DNA of 64,000 nucleotides, from positions 503,687 to 567,686 of the forward strand of contig CAYSPG010000001.1 of the NCBI GenBank assembly GCA_964432885.1, read 5' to 3'. Numbering within the stretch: position 1 is the first letter of the stretch; each line of letters begins with the position of its first letter. This document shows, piece after piece, positions 8,964 through 19,800 of this stretch. Below the pieces are notes generated by a model. The model worked only from the letters and a program-made list of their open reading frames with translations. It had not been told where the DNA came from and searched no databases. The translations under genes were made by a program, and so were the position numbers. This stretch comes from CAYSPG01 sp964432885. Lineage in GTDB: Bacteria > Bacteroidota > Bacteroidia > AKYH767-A > OLB10.

Positions 8964-10628
8964 ATGAGTCTTTTAAGAAAAAAATCGGTTTCTAAAATAT
9001 TAAAAGATACAGATGAATCCGGTAGCGATAGCGGGCATCACTTGCTGTCGCGAAACCTTACTGTTCGCGATTTGACTTTTTTTGGAATTGCTGCCATTAT
9101 AGGTGCTGGCAGTTTTAGCAGTATGGGCGAGGCTTGTTTTAAAGGTGGGCCTGCCGTAATTTTTCTTTTTCTTATTTGCACTGTTGCCTGTGGTTTTACT
9201 GCATTGTGTTATGCCGAATTTGCATCACGGCTTCCAATTGCGGGCAGCGCATATACATACGCTTATGTTTCGTTTGGTGAATTAATGGCCTGGATTATTG
9301 GATGGGCTTTGATAATGGAATATAGTATTGGAAATACGTATGTTGCCTTTTCATGGAGTGGATATTTTACCAATTTGCTTCACTCGTTTGGATGCGATTT
9401 ACCCGAATACCTGACTACCAATTATAGAAATGCACACAATGCATTTATTTCGGGTACATCTGGTGAAGGTTTAAATGCATGGAACAATGCACCAATGATT
9501 GGCAACCTTAAGATTATTTTTGATTTGCCCGCAATGGCTATAAATGTTTTTATAACCTGGCTGGTGTATCGTGGTGTTAAGGAATCGCGTAACGTAAGCA
9601 ACTTTATGGTGCTGTTAAAACTTGTAATTATTTTATTGGTAATAGCTGTTGGTATTTTTTATGTTGACATTGACAACTGGATACCCTTTATGCCAAATGG
9701 ATTTGGCGGAGTAATGGGAGGAGTAGCTGCAGTTTTTTTTGCTTACATAGGCTTTGACGCTGTTAGCACACTGGCCGAAGAAAGCAAAAACCCACAGCGC
9801 GATTTACCTAAAGGCATGATATATTCATTGTTTATATGTACTGCTATTTATATTGTGCTTGCTCTGGTTCTTACCGGCATGGTTTCGTATGCAAATCTTG
9901 GTGTTGGCGATCCGCTTGCCGAAGTATTCAAATTAAAATCTGTTAAATGGATGCTGTTTGTAGTAAGCATTGGAGCTGTTGTAGCCATGACGAGTGTAAT
10001 ACTTGTTTTTCAACTTGGTCAGCCCCGTATTTGGATGAGCATGAGCAGGGACGGATTGCTACCTAAAAAGTTTTCTGAAATACATCCCAAACATAAAACG
10101 CCAGGGTTTGCTACCGTGGTAACAGGTTTGGTGGTTGGTATCCCTTTAATTTTTACTGACGAAAAATTTATTCTTGACTTTACTTCTATTGCCACATTGT
10201 TTGCATTTGTATTGGTTTGTGGCGGTGTATTATTACTTCCGGCAAAGGACAACTCGATCCCTACACAAGGAAAATTTAAAATGCCTTACATTAACGCAAG
10301 GTGGATTGTACCTGCCGCTGTTGTACTTACTTTTATTTTGTTACAAACTTACAGCAGCGAATATTTGCACCGCATACTTACCTTAAGTGGCGACAATGCA
10401 ACTGAAGATATTTCAATGCTTTGCTTTTTTATATTGTGTTTTATAATGGCCGTGTTATCGTTTATAAAAAATTTATCCCTTATTCCTGTAGCCGGATTAT
10501 TAAGTTGTTGCTACCTCCTTACCGGTATGACAACTGCCAACTGGCTTTGGTTTTTTGGATGGCTTGCAATTGGATTGGTAATTTACTTTGGATACGGCTA
10601 TAGAAATAGCAGGCTAAACAAAATATAA
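8964..10628 (+). CDS. APC-superfamily amino acid permease (CAT-like)
   Basis: 554-residue inner-membrane transporter with about 12-14 hydrophobic segments and a cytoplasmic N-terminus of about 30 residues. The first transmembrane segment carries IAAIIGAG, matching the unwound substrate-binding motif of APC transporters, but followed by SFSSMGEA rather than the common IF. FFAYIGFDAVSTLAEE and NPQRDLPKGM are the hallmark of the cationic amino acid transporter/YfnA branch. The C-terminal region adds the extra membrane helices seen in CAT proteins. Likely role: proton-coupled amino acid uptake; specificity cannot be read from sequence. It has its own promoter and a 42-bp gap to the next gene. Confidence 0.9.
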   Translation: MSLLRKKSVSKILKDTDESGSDSGHHLLSRNLTVRDLTFFGIAAIIGAGSFSSMGEACFKGGPAVIFLFLICTVACGFTALCYAEFASRLPIAGSAYTYAYVSFGELMAWIIGWALIMEYSIGNTYVAFSWSGYFTNLLHSFGCDLPEYLTTNYRNAHNAFISGTSGEGLNAWNNAPMIGNLKIIFDLPAMAINVFITWLVYRGVKESRNVSNFMVLLKLVIILLVIAVGIFYVDIDNWIPFMPNGFGGVMGGVAAVFFAYIGFDAVSTLAEESKNPQRDLPKGMIYSLFICTAIYIVLALVLTGMVSYANLGVGDPLAEVFKLKSVKWMLFVVSIGAVVAMTSVILVFQLGQPRIWMSMSRDGLLPKKFSEIHPKHKTPGFATVVTGLVVGIPLIFTDEKFILDFTSIATLFAFVLVCGGVLLLPAKDNSIPTQGKFKMPYINARWIVPAAVVLTFILLQTYSSEYLHRILTLSGDNATEDISMLCFFILCFIMAVLSFIKNLSLIPVAGLLSCCYLLTGMTTANWLWFFGWLAIGLVIYFGYGYRNSRLNKI

Positions 10629-10670
10629 AAATCAGAAACACTGCTTTTAAATTTCAACTTTAACTTCATC

Positions 10671-11435
10671 ATGAATAAAATAGCCCTTATTACTGGCGCA
10701 ACTGCAGGTTTTGGAAAAGCAATTGCTCTTAAGTTTGCGCAGCACCAATACAATGTAATTATTAATGGCAGACGCCAGGACAGGTTACGCGATTTAGAGA
10801 ATGAGATAAAATCAACTTTTGGAACTGATGTTTTTTCATTGCCATTTGATGTGCGTAACAGTGCCGAAGTAGAAACTGCCATTAAAAACCTGCCTCATGC
10901 CTGGAAAGAAATTGATGTGCTGGTAAACAATGCTGGCCTTGCTGCAGGACTTGGACAAATACAGGACGGAAAAATTGAGGATTGGGAGGTGATGATTGAC
11001 ACCAACTTTAAAGGCTTGCTCTATGTATCAAAAGCCGTGTTTCCTGTAATGATTTCAAGACAAAAAGGCCATATTATTAATATTGGTTCGCTTGCAGGTA
11101 AAGAAGCTTATGCAAAAGGAAACGTGTACTGCGCCACAAAATTTGCTGTGGATGCATTAACCAAAAGCATGCGCATTGATTTGCTTGAGCACAAAATAAA
11201 AGTTACTTCCATTAACCCGGGTGCTGCCGAAACCGAATTTTCAATTGTTCGTTTTGGCGGAAATGTGGAGCGGGCCAAATCGGTGTATAATGGCTACCAT
11301 CCCTTACAAGCAGATGACATTGCTGAAGCTGTTTACTTTGCAGCTTCACGGCCCGAACATGTTGTGATAAATGAAATGCTTATAACTCCTCTTGCCCAGG
11401 CAAACACAAGCCACCTTATACGTGAAACAAAATAA
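10671..11435 (+). CDS. ydfG: YdfG-like short-chain dehydrogenase (3-hydroxy acid / serine type)
   Basis: Classical SDR of 254 residues. Seen: NADP-binding TGATAGFG at 8-15 followed by GRR (basic residues after strand 2 favour NADP), NNAG at 87-90, catalytic Ser140 in NIGS, Tyr153 and Lys157 in YCATK. VRNSAEVE, DWEVMIDTN and GHIINIGS line up closely with E. coli YdfG, which oxidises L-serine and other 3-hydroxy acids. Start ATG 10671. It is followed after 19 bp by the amidohydrolase, suggesting a shared transcript. Confidence 0.9.
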   Translation: MNKIALITGATAGFGKAIALKFAQHQYNVIINGRRQDRLRDLENEIKSTFGTDVFSLPFDVRNSAEVETAIKNLPHAWKEIDVLVNNAGLAAGLGQIQDGKIEDWEVMIDTNFKGLLYVSKAVFPVMISRQKGHIINIGSLAGKEAYAKGNVYCATKFAVDALTKSMRIDLLEHKIKVTSINPGAAETEFSIVRFGGNVERAKSVYNGYHPLQADDIAEAVYFAASRPEHVVINEMLITPLAQANTSHLIRETK

Positions 11436-11454
11436 TCCGGTTGTTTATTCTTAT

Positions 11455-13092
11455 ATGAAAAAATACGTTTTACCAATCGTGCTTTTCGTTGCAGTATTGC
11501 TTTTTTTTTCATGCACTAGAAAACAGGAAGCTGACGCTGTTTACCACAATGGGGTTGTTTACACCGTTGACAGCAACTTTACAATTGCACAGTCGTTTGC
11601 AGTTAAGGATGGAAAAATTATTGAAGTTGGCACCAATGAAATTATCAACAAGTATGAATCAAAAAAACTAATTGATTTAAAAGGATTGCCCGTTTATCCT
11701 GGTTTTATTGATGCACATTGCCATTTTTATGGCTACAGCACCGACTTAGTTAAATGCGATTTGTACGGCACAAAATCTTTTGCTGAGGTTGTTGAAAAAG
11801 TAAAAGAATATGCAGTGACCAATAAATTTTCCTGGATACTTGGCCGTGGTTGGGACCAAAATGATTGGGATGAAAAAGAATTTCCTTCAAAAGAAATTCT
11901 TGACAGCTTGTTTCCATCTACACCGGTTTATCTTATGCGCATAGATGGACATGCAATTTTAGTAAATCAAAAAGCCCTTGATATTGCAGGCATAACAACT
12001 CAAACCAAAATTGCAGGTGGCGAAATTGAAATTAAAAACAACAAACTAACAGGAATTTTGATTGACAATGTAGTTGATTCGGTAAAAAAATATATCCCTG
12101 AATTTACCCAAGAATTAAAAGCAGAAGCATTGTTGATTGGCCAAAAAAATTGTTTTGAGGTGGGATTAACAACCGTAAGCGATGCTGGATTAGAGTACCC
12201 AAAAATAAACCTGATAGATTCATTACAAAGAGCATCGCAACTAAAAATGCGCGTGTATGCTATGGTAACTTATGATAACGAAAACAAAAACTATTTCTTC
12301 GCTAAAGGAAAAATAAAAACCGATAGGTTAAACGTTTCCTCATTCAAAGTATATTCAGATGGAGCGCTTGGCTCGCGAGGTGCATGTTTAGTACACTCCT
12401 ATTCCGACAAACCGAATCATTATGGCTTTTTACTACACGATACTGCCTATTTAAGAAATGCAGCCGAAGAAATTTACAAAAACAATTTTCAAATGTGTAC
12501 TCATTGCATTGGTGACTCGGCTAACAGATATATGCTTCATACCTATGCTAATATACTTAAAGGTAAAAATGATAAACGCTGGCGCATTGAACATTGCCAG
12601 GTTGTAAACAAAAATGACTTTAATTTATTTGGAGCATACTCCATTATTCCCTCAGTGCAATCCACACATTGCACCAGTGATATGTACTGGGCTGAAACGC
12701 GTGTAGGCATAGAACGAATTAAAGGCGCTTATGCATACAAGCAGCTATTGCTACAAAATAATTTAATTGCACTTGGCACCGATTTTCCGGTTGAGTATAT
12801 TAATCCAATGTTTACCTTTTACGCTGCCGTGGTGCGCAAAGACCAGCGAAATTTTCCTATCGAAGGCTTTCAAACCGAGAATGCTTTAACACGGCAGGAA
12901 GCATTAAAAGGAATGACCATTTGGGCGGCTTACGCTAACTTTGAAGACCTTGAAAAAGGAAGTATTGAAAAAGGCAAACTTGCAGACTTTGTTGTGTTGG
13001 AACAAGATATGATGAATGCCGCAGATTCTATTCTGTTTAAGATTAAAGTTAACTCCACTTACATTAACGGAGAAAAAATTTATCAAAAATAA
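11455..13092 (+). CDS. Amidohydrolase family 3 (YtcJ-like) lipoprotein
   Basis: 545 residues. The N-terminus is a lipoprotein signal ending in LLFFSC (Cys20), so the mature enzyme is probably membrane-anchored outside the cytoplasm. The metal-dependent hydrolase core begins with GFIDAHCHF (His88, His90), followed by LGRGWDQNDW, SDGALGSRGA, THCIGDSAN, RIEHCQ and ALGTDFPVEYINP, the pattern of the YtcJ/amidohydrolase-3 branch. The GKLADFVVLEQD segment near the end is the second half of the composite beta-sandwich. The substrate is unknown; related enzymes hydrolyse N-acyl or cyclic amides. It sits between the SDR and a secreted protein of unknown function, 3 bp from the latter. Confidence 0.9.
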   Translation: MKKYVLPIVLFVAVLLFFSCTRKQEADAVYHNGVVYTVDSNFTIAQSFAVKDGKIIEVGTNEIINKYESKKLIDLKGLPVYPGFIDAHCHFYGYSTDLVKCDLYGTKSFAEVVEKVKEYAVTNKFSWILGRGWDQNDWDEKEFPSKEILDSLFPSTPVYLMRIDGHAILVNQKALDIAGITTQTKIAGGEIEIKNNKLTGILIDNVVDSVKKYIPEFTQELKAEALLIGQKNCFEVGLTTVSDAGLEYPKINLIDSLQRASQLKMRVYAMVTYDNENKNYFFAKGKIKTDRLNVSSFKVYSDGALGSRGACLVHSYSDKPNHYGFLLHDTAYLRNAAEEIYKNNFQMCTHCIGDSANRYMLHTYANILKGKNDKRWRIEHCQVVNKNDFNLFGAYSIIPSVQSTHCTSDMYWAETRVGIERIKGAYAYKQLLLQNNLIALGTDFPVEYINPMFTFYAAVVRKDQRNFPIEGFQTENALTRQEALKGMTIWAAYANFEDLEKGSIEKGKLADFVVLEQDMMNAADSILFKIKVNSTYINGEKIYQK

Positions 13093-13095
13093 ATT

Positions 13096-14556
13096 ATGCA
13101 AAAAAAATATTTATTGCTTATTACTTTTGTGCAATGCACATTTTTGTTACATGCGCAAAATTTAAAATGGAACCCTCAGATAAAAGTTGCCGACCGCATT
13201 TACCAAACCTACCTTGGCAGTGATGGCACGCTGCATTATTCTATCGGAAGCAATATTCAAATGACACAATCGGAAGCCGACTCGATGATGCCGGCACCGC
13301 AATGGAAAAAACTGAAAATTTCATTATTCAGATACGACAATAAGTTCTTATTGAAAGACACCATGCTCATCCGTTTTGGATATTTTCCTAAAACATTTTT
13401 TGGAAGCAATATGGCCGATTTAAAAATAAGAATGTTTTATACCCGTAGCACCAGCGATGGTTTATCATTACAAGCCGACTTATTTGATTTAACCGGAAAA
13501 TTTATTGAAACAAAAATTCTTTCAGGAATAAGCGGCCTTGCAGACTTTCAATCAAAAAACTATTTTAATGTGTGCTTTTCTGATTCAAAAAAAATAACTA
13601 CTTGTGTTTCAAAAGACACCGTTACATGTTATGATGAGAAATTTAACTTGGTTTGGAAAACAGAAATTAAATCCGACAAAGTGATTTCATCGGTATGTAC
13701 TGAAGAAAAACATTTTTACGGTCTTGTTTTGGTTGGAAAATATTTAATGGTAATGCACATTACCGATTCCGGTAAAATGGCATCAAAAAAACTAACGCTT
13801 ACTAAAGTTGAAAACGCAAACTATGTTTTAAAGTTGAATAAAAACAATGTGTACGTGGCATCACTATATGGTGTTACCGACAGAACTATGAACCTTGAAT
13901 ATGATAAAGCATCAACTACTCCCCGTTTTCGCAGCAATGGTTTGCAGGTAAATATTTTTGATACCAGTCTTGAAAACGAAAAAATAAACTACCACAATTA
14001 CTCTGAACAAACACTGCTTGATGCAGTTGATCGTACTTTAATTCAAAACATAAAAGGGATTGACTGGGCAAAACTTATACAAGTAGATTTTACTACAGAT
14101 GATGAACTGGTAGCGTTGCTCGAAAAAAAGTATTTTGAACCCACCCCTCCTGCCCCAATTGCCGGCAGCCGCATTGAACTTCCTGGGCATATTTCTCAAT
14201 GCAAAGAGTTGATTATTATAAAAGCAAATAACGATGGCAGAAACAAGCAATCCGTGGTAAAGCGTTTAGCCAAAGGTGAACAGATGTACGATTACGTTTT
14301 TGAGGTATGCGGAATTCCGAACAAAACTGATTACTACCTCTATTACCAAGATGGACGTGATGAAACAGAATACAAAATGAACGAGGTTGTTTTTAATAAT
14401 GAACTTAGAAAATTTTACAGCAAAGAGATTAACCTTATTGAAAACAAAAAACCTTTCCTTGATTTATCAACAGTAAAACGCGTTGACCCTTCCACGTATA
14501 TTGTTTTTGGAAGGATAAACAAAAAAATAGCATCAGGTATTTTGGATTTTAAATAA
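13096..14556 (+). CDS. Secreted protein of unknown function
   Basis: 486 residues that I do not recognise. It starts with a signal peptide (about residues 1-20, ending HAQ). The rest alternates short strands and polar turns, suggesting a beta-propeller or beta-sandwich (GKYLMVMHI, NNVYVASLYG, KELIIIKAN, YIVFGRINKK), with a proline-rich hinge near residue 352 (EPTPPAPI). There are no T9SS tail, lipobox or catalytic motifs. It begins 3 bp after the amidohydrolase stop, so it is almost certainly co-expressed with it and may be its exported partner. That link rests on position only. Confidence 0.7.
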   Translation: MQKKYLLLITFVQCTFLLHAQNLKWNPQIKVADRIYQTYLGSDGTLHYSIGSNIQMTQSEADSMMPAPQWKKLKISLFRYDNKFLLKDTMLIRFGYFPKTFFGSNMADLKIRMFYTRSTSDGLSLQADLFDLTGKFIETKILSGISGLADFQSKNYFNVCFSDSKKITTCVSKDTVTCYDEKFNLVWKTEIKSDKVISSVCTEEKHFYGLVLVGKYLMVMHITDSGKMASKKLTLTKVENANYVLKLNKNNVYVASLYGVTDRTMNLEYDKASTTPRFRSNGLQVNIFDTSLENEKINYHNYSEQTLLDAVDRTLIQNIKGIDWAKLIQVDFTTDDELVALLEKKYFEPTPPAPIAGSRIELPGHISQCKELIIIKANNDGRNKQSVVKRLAKGEQMYDYVFEVCGIPNKTDYYLYYQDGRDETEYKMNEVVFNNELRKFYSKEINLIENKKPFLDLSTVKRVDPSTYIVFGRINKKIASGILDFK

Positions 14557-14659
14557 TCGCATTGCTGTTTTATTCAGACAATGATTGCTACATGTATAAG
14601 CACCCAATTTACCGTAGTGTAATGGTTGCTATTTACTATGCTTTCATTTACACTTCAGT

Positions 14660-16201
14660 TTAGGTTTCCAAAAAATTTTTCTTATTAAAATTTCGTATCA
14701 AAGCTAATTTAAGATGATGCTTATAATCGTCTTGTAACCAACGCACATAACTCTCAGAGGTTTTGCTGAGGCACCAGGAATAAACGCGCACACGAAAATA
14801 AATTTCCTCTTTAAGCAATTCAGCAAGTGCAAGCGCCTCATCTATTCCCTCAGCATTTTCCATGCACATTTGTATATGCTGAGCTATGCTTCGTTCAATT
14901 ATTACTTTGGGCCTTAGCTTTTCCTGCTTTATTTTTTGGTGCTCATTCCTAACATCAAAATCTATTGACGATGATTTTGAAAATTTTTTCCGCAATTCAT
15001 CGGGCATCACATACCTAAAATTGCGTTCGATGGCTTCATCGCTCTGAATACTTTCGAGAAACAAATCGGGATTTTTAAAAATACTTTGCCAATCAACGGG
15101 CGCATCCCACAACCCAAAACGGTTAAGGTTATTTCCCAAATCAATTATTGAAAATTCTTTTTTGCTGTTAAGCACGCGCGATCCGCGACCTATCATCTGG
15201 AAATAAAGTGTAAGCGATTTTGTTGCACGATTTAAAATAATACTTTCAACAGTTGGTTCATCAAATCCGGTTGTGAGAATACTAACAGAGGTAAGTATAG
15301 CGTCAGGTTTTTCACGAAACCAAGTGAGTATTTCTTTTCGTTCGCGGGAACCATGCGTGTGGTCCAGGTGTTTTACATCATAACCTGCCTCTTTAAATGT
15401 TGCATATACATATTGTGATGTGGCAATTCCGTTATTAAAAATCAGTGTTTTCTTACCGAGACTTTTTTCGCGGTAAGCGCTTACCAATTTATCCTGCATT
15501 GCATGGTTATTGTAAAGCCTTTCAGAAGAACTTACTGTATAATCACCATTGCGGCCTACTTTAAGCGAAGTTAATCCAACCTGGTAATGATATGTAGTTG
15601 CGCGGGCAAGGTACCCCATTTGTACAAGTGATGAAATGGATTCCCCAATGATTAATTCATTGTAGGTGTCTTTCATCCTTATCTCAATATTTGAACTTAG
15701 GGGTGTTGCAGTAACTCCAAGCACCACACCCTTTTCATAAAATTTAAATAGTTTGCCAAATGAATTATGATGAGCTTCATCAATAATCATCAACCCCACA
15801 TTATCAAGGTTTAGAATTTTATCACGCAAGCGATTGTTCAGCGTTTCTACCATTGCAACAAAGCACATATAATCGTTAGGAACAGGGAGTTCTTTCACTG
15901 CGCTGTTTATTATTTTATTTTGCACTTTAAACTCATCAAGCATTTGAGAAGTTTGTGCACAAAGCTCAACACGATGTGTAAGGATTAGTACTTTTTTTCC
16001 TGTAAGATTTATAAAACGCCTGGCAATTTCAGAGAAAATGACAGTTTTTCCCCCACCGGTTGGTAACTGGTAAAGCAAATTGTAATTCGCTGGATTCTCT
16101 TTAAGCCTTGAAAATATTTTTTCAATAGCATTATGCTGGTATGCATAAAGTTCTTTACCAAAAGTTAATTCAGCGCCTGGTTCGGTATGATTATTTTGCA
16201 A
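14660..16201 (-). CDS. Superfamily 2 DEAD/DEAH-box helicase (SSL2/type III-res-like)
   Basis: 513 residues. Seen: LPTGGGKT (Walker A, residues 46-53), TGKKVLILTHRVEL (motif Ia), MIIDEAHHN (motif II), GVTATPL (motif III), LTTGFDEPTV (motif V) and QMIGRGSRVL (motif VI). This is the UvrB/type III restriction R-subunit-like branch of SF2. No nuclease or methylase domain is fused and no restriction partner lies nearby, so a stand-alone nucleic acid translocase is more likely than a restriction enzyme. The C-terminal ~140 residues are helical and charged and not assignable. The gene has its own promoter 22 nt upstream and is convergent with the gene ending at 14556. Confidence 0.88.
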   Translation of the reverse strand: MQNNHTEPGAELTFGKELYAYQHNAIEKIFSRLKENPANYNLLYQLPTGGGKTVIFSEIARRFINLTGKKVLILTHRVELCAQTSQMLDEFKVQNKIINSAVKELPVPNDYMCFVAMVETLNNRLRDKILNLDNVGLMIIDEAHHNSFGKLFKFYEKGVVLGVTATPLSSNIEIRMKDTYNELIIGESISSLVQMGYLARATTYHYQVGLTSLKVGRNGDYTVSSSERLYNNHAMQDKLVSAYREKSLGKKTLIFNNGIATSQYVYATFKEAGYDVKHLDHTHGSRERKEILTWFREKPDAILTSVSILTTGFDEPTVESIILNRATKSLTLYFQMIGRGSRVLNSKKEFSIIDLGNNLNRFGLWDAPVDWQSIFKNPDLFLESIQSDEAIERNFRYVMPDELRKKFSKSSSIDFDVRNEHQKIKQEKLRPKVIIERSIAQHIQMCMENAEGIDEALALAELLKEEIYFRVRVYSWCLSKTSESYVRWLQDDYKHHLKLALIRNFNKKNFLET

Positions 16202-16222
16202 GCAGAGTATTTAAAAGTGCTG

Positions 16223-16230
16223 CAAATATA
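16223..16230 (-). promoter_or_regulatory. -7 promoter element of the SF2 helicase
   Basis: On the minus strand TATATTTG matches TAnnTTTG. It ends about 21 nt before the ATG at 16201. Confidence 0.5.
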
Positions 16231-16293
16231 GTTGGTGAGGAATATTGATTACAAAAAATTGAAACCTGAAAATTTCTTTATGGAGCGGTCATA

Positions 16294-16725
16294 TTAAGTA
16301 GAAACATCCAAAGCAAAATGATGGCTTGTAATATTAAAACCATAGCGCAGGTATAAACGATGTGCCTCATATCGTTGTGGGTTTGTACCCGAATCAAGAT
16401 GCACCTGTGCGCAATTATTTTTTCGTGCTTCCCTAACGATAAAATCAAGAAGCAATCTTGCATATCCTTTATTTCGTGCACATGGAAGCGTACTTAAGTC
16501 ATCAATATAAATTGCCTTGCCCCAATGTAAATGTTCGGTGTAACGGTAGCCTGAAGCAGATACTGTTTTGTTTTCTTCTTCAATATAAATAAGGTGATAA
16601 CCCCGGCTTATAAAACCTTTTAGGGTAGAAAAATAATTTTCTTCGTTCAACCAAGGACGCAGCTCTTTTAAAACCTCAAAACATTTTTGAACTTTTTCGT
16701 CAGTATCAGCAATTTGGATTTGCAT
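16294..16725 (-). CDS. GNAT-family N-acetyltransferase
   Basis: About 143 residues. The acetyl-CoA site reads IDDLSTLPCARNKGYARLLLD (R-N-K-G-Y-A in place of R-G-x-G-x-A), then AQVHLDSG and AHRLYLRYGFN, the usual end of the fold. The start was set at ATG 16725 because an in-frame TTG at 16746 overlaps the promoter element. The acceptor substrate is unknown. It lies between the giant surface-protein gene and the helicase, all on the minus strand, but its own promoter suggests it is transcribed separately. Confidence 0.83.
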   Translation of the reverse strand: MQIQIADTDEKVQKCFEVLKELRPWLNEENYFSTLKGFISRGYHLIYIEEENKTVSASGYRYTEHLHWGKAIYIDDLSTLPCARNKGYARLLLDFIVREARKNNCAQVHLDSGTNPQRYEAHRLYLRYGFNITSHHFALDVST

Positions 16726-16743
16726 GCCATTATTATTTGCATG

Positions 16744-16751
16744 CAAAAATA
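16744..16751 (-). promoter_or_regulatory. -7 promoter element of the acetyltransferase
   Basis: On the minus strand TATTTTTG matches TAnnTTTG. It ends 18 nt before the chosen ATG and excludes the more upstream TTG as a start. Confidence 0.5.
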
Positions 16752-16817
16752 AAGATGCTAAAGGAGATTCAGAAAATGAAATTGTTTAACTAAAAAATAA
16801 ATTATTTAATGAACGAA

Positions 16818-19800
16818 TTATTTAATCAGTGTAACCGTACCTTTGTATTCAAGTTTTTCGCCAAACATACTCTTGGCATATAAGCGATAAACATAAACAC
16901 CTTCCTGGCACTTAACACCATTATTGGAATTAACTCCATTCCAGTGAGGATTCATTCCGCTGTGTGTATAAACCATGTTTCCCCAACGGTCAAAAATCAT
17001 CATCTCTAAGTTGGTGTAGCCAATGCCATAACAACTAAACTCATCATTACGGCCATCGTTGTTAGGCGAAAATGCATTGGGAATGTATAAAGTAAATGCA
17101 CCGTTTATTACCACCTCACCGTATGTTGTATCTACACACTGATACTCGTTGCCAATCACAAGCATTATGGTATAAGTACCTGTATCGGCATACATGTATG
17201 ACGGATGTTGTTTTTCAGATGTACCACGGTTATCACCAAAATCCCAGTTCCAATGACTTGCACCTGTACTTAAATCCTTAAACTGTATGTTAGGATTAAG
17301 AATAGTGGTGCGCCATGGGCTTGCTTCAAAATGTGCGATGGGATGCTCGTACACATTTACAGCATCAGGCATTACAAGCTGGCCTTTGCATCCTTCGGAT
17401 GATACAGCACACAGTGTAACGGTGTAGCTTCCGGTTTGTGTATAGGTATGTGAGGGTGTGTCAGTAGAGTCTTTGGTGTTATCGCCAAAGTCCCAGATAT
17501 AATTTGCCCCATACTGCGTATTGTTTTCAAAGTGTACAATTAACGGCACGCAGCCTTCAGCAGGAAGCGGAACAAAATCAACAACAGGTACAGGATTTAC
17601 TTTTACAGTTGTTTGGGCCGATGCAGGCAATACTGTGCAACCATCTGTTATTGTTACAGTGTAAGTAGTGGTTACTGTTGGACTCACTGTAATCGCATTT
17701 GAGGTTGCAGGTACGCCACTCCATGTATATGAATAAGGACCACCATTACCGCCTGAAGGAGTTGCGGACAATGAAACTGATTCGCCTTCGCAAATAGTAT
17801 CAGGAGCACTTACAATGGTTGCCAAAGGAGGATTTACATTTACAGCAGCATACTGTGCCGGTGAATTACATCCATTAGCATCGGTCACGTACACATTATA
17901 AGGTGTGGTGATAGTTGGAGAAACTGCAAGAGTAACTCCAACATAGCCTGTATTCCATTTGTAAACATAAGGAGGGACACCGCCATTTGCGCTTGCTGTT
18001 AATGTTCCTTGTTGTCCGATACAAATAAGTGGGTTTGCAGAAACGCTTAACGCAATGGCTGTGGGTTCTGTTATTACAGATTGTGAAAGTTGTGTGCAAC
18101 CGTTATTATCAGTTACAGTTACAGTGTAAGTTCCCTGAGCAAGATTATTTACACTAGTGGTAGTTGCACCACCTGTCCACAAGAAAGTGTAAGGAGGTGT
18201 TCCTCCCGTAGGCGCTACACTTACTGAACCATTAGTTTGACCGTTGCATAAAATATTTACTGCTGCCGGTGTAAGCACAATAGCCGTTGGCTGTGTTACT
18301 GCATTGCTTTGAACAAATGAACAACCATTGGCATCTGTTACTGTTACAGTATAAGTTCCTGCTGCAAGATTAGATGCAACATTTGTTGAACCAGCAACTG
18401 ACCATTGATAAGAGTATCCTCCCACTCCACCGTTTGCAGTTACTGTAATGCTGCCGTTATTTCCTCCGTTACAACTTACAGGAACCATTACAGGATTAAC
18501 TGCGATGGCTGTTGGTTGGGTAATGGTAAATGGCTGAGTGAATGTACAACCATTATTATCTGTAACAAGTACTGTATAATTTCCAACAGAGAGATTATTA
18601 GCAGTTGGGTTGCTGCCACCCGATGGTGACCATGCATAAACATAAGGAGCAGTTCCGCCACTCATTTGAACAGATGCAGCTCCATTACTTCCTGCATTGC
18701 AACTAACGTTTGTAAACTGTGGAACAGATGCAAGAGCGGCAGGTTCAGTTACAATTGCAGATGTAGCAAGTGTACAACCGTTGTCATCGGTAATAGTTAC
18801 AGTGTAAGTTCCTGCAATAACATTTGATATGGTATCATTTGTTATTCCACCTGAACTCCACAAATAAGTATAAGGTGCTGTGCCACCACCAGCAATTACA
18901 CTTGCCGAGCCGTTAGCATCGCCATTACACAATGTTGAAACAGGAGTTGCATTAGCAACAATTGCCTGTGGTTGTGTGATTGCTACAGCAACAGAATCAA
19001 GGCAGCCGTTACTATCAGAAACCACTATGTAATAATTTCCTGCAAGCAAACTTGTAAAGTTTGGTGTTGACTGGAATGTTGTTCCACTATTGATTGAGTA
19101 TTGCAGCGGTGCTGTTCCACCGGTTACATTTACTGAGGCTGTTCCGTTACTTAAACCAAAGCAGGTTGCATCTGTGCTTGTATTTAAAGTTAAATCAGGT
19201 GCAGGTGCAGCTATTATACTAACCGGCTGAGAAACCGTACAACCGTTTGCATCAATTACAACAACGCCATAATTTCCTTGCGCTACATTACTGAATGTGT
19301 TTACCGGTTGATATGTTGCACCACCATTAATTGAGTATTGATATGTTCCTGCACCACCGTTTGCGTTGATGGAAATATTTCCGTTTGCTGCACCGCATGT
19401 TGCTGTTGCAGATGCAAGATTCATTACAAGTGCAGCAGGTTGTGTGATGTCAATAGTAGTATCAATCTGGCAACCGTTATCATCCACTACAATAATATTA
19501 TAGGTATTAGCAGCTAAATTCTGGAATAAGTTTCCGCTTTGGAAAGTAGTACCGTTATTATTGCTGAACGTAAATGGCCCGCTGCCACCAGTAATATTTA
19601 CAGTGATAGAACCATTGTTTCCACCGTTACACAAAACATTTGTATTAACAGGTGCACTAAATATCGGTCCGTTAAGATTTAAAACATTTACCGGATTGCT
19701 GATGGTACATCCATTTACATCCTGTACTACAACTGTGTAATTTCCTGCTGCTACATTATTAAATGTTGATGTTGCCTGCCAGGTTAATCCGCCATCGTTG

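Noticed and set aside
14660..16725. Restriction-modification system around the SF2 helicase
   Set aside because: No methyltransferase or nuclease gene is adjacent; the neighbours are an acetyltransferase and an unrelated convergent gene.
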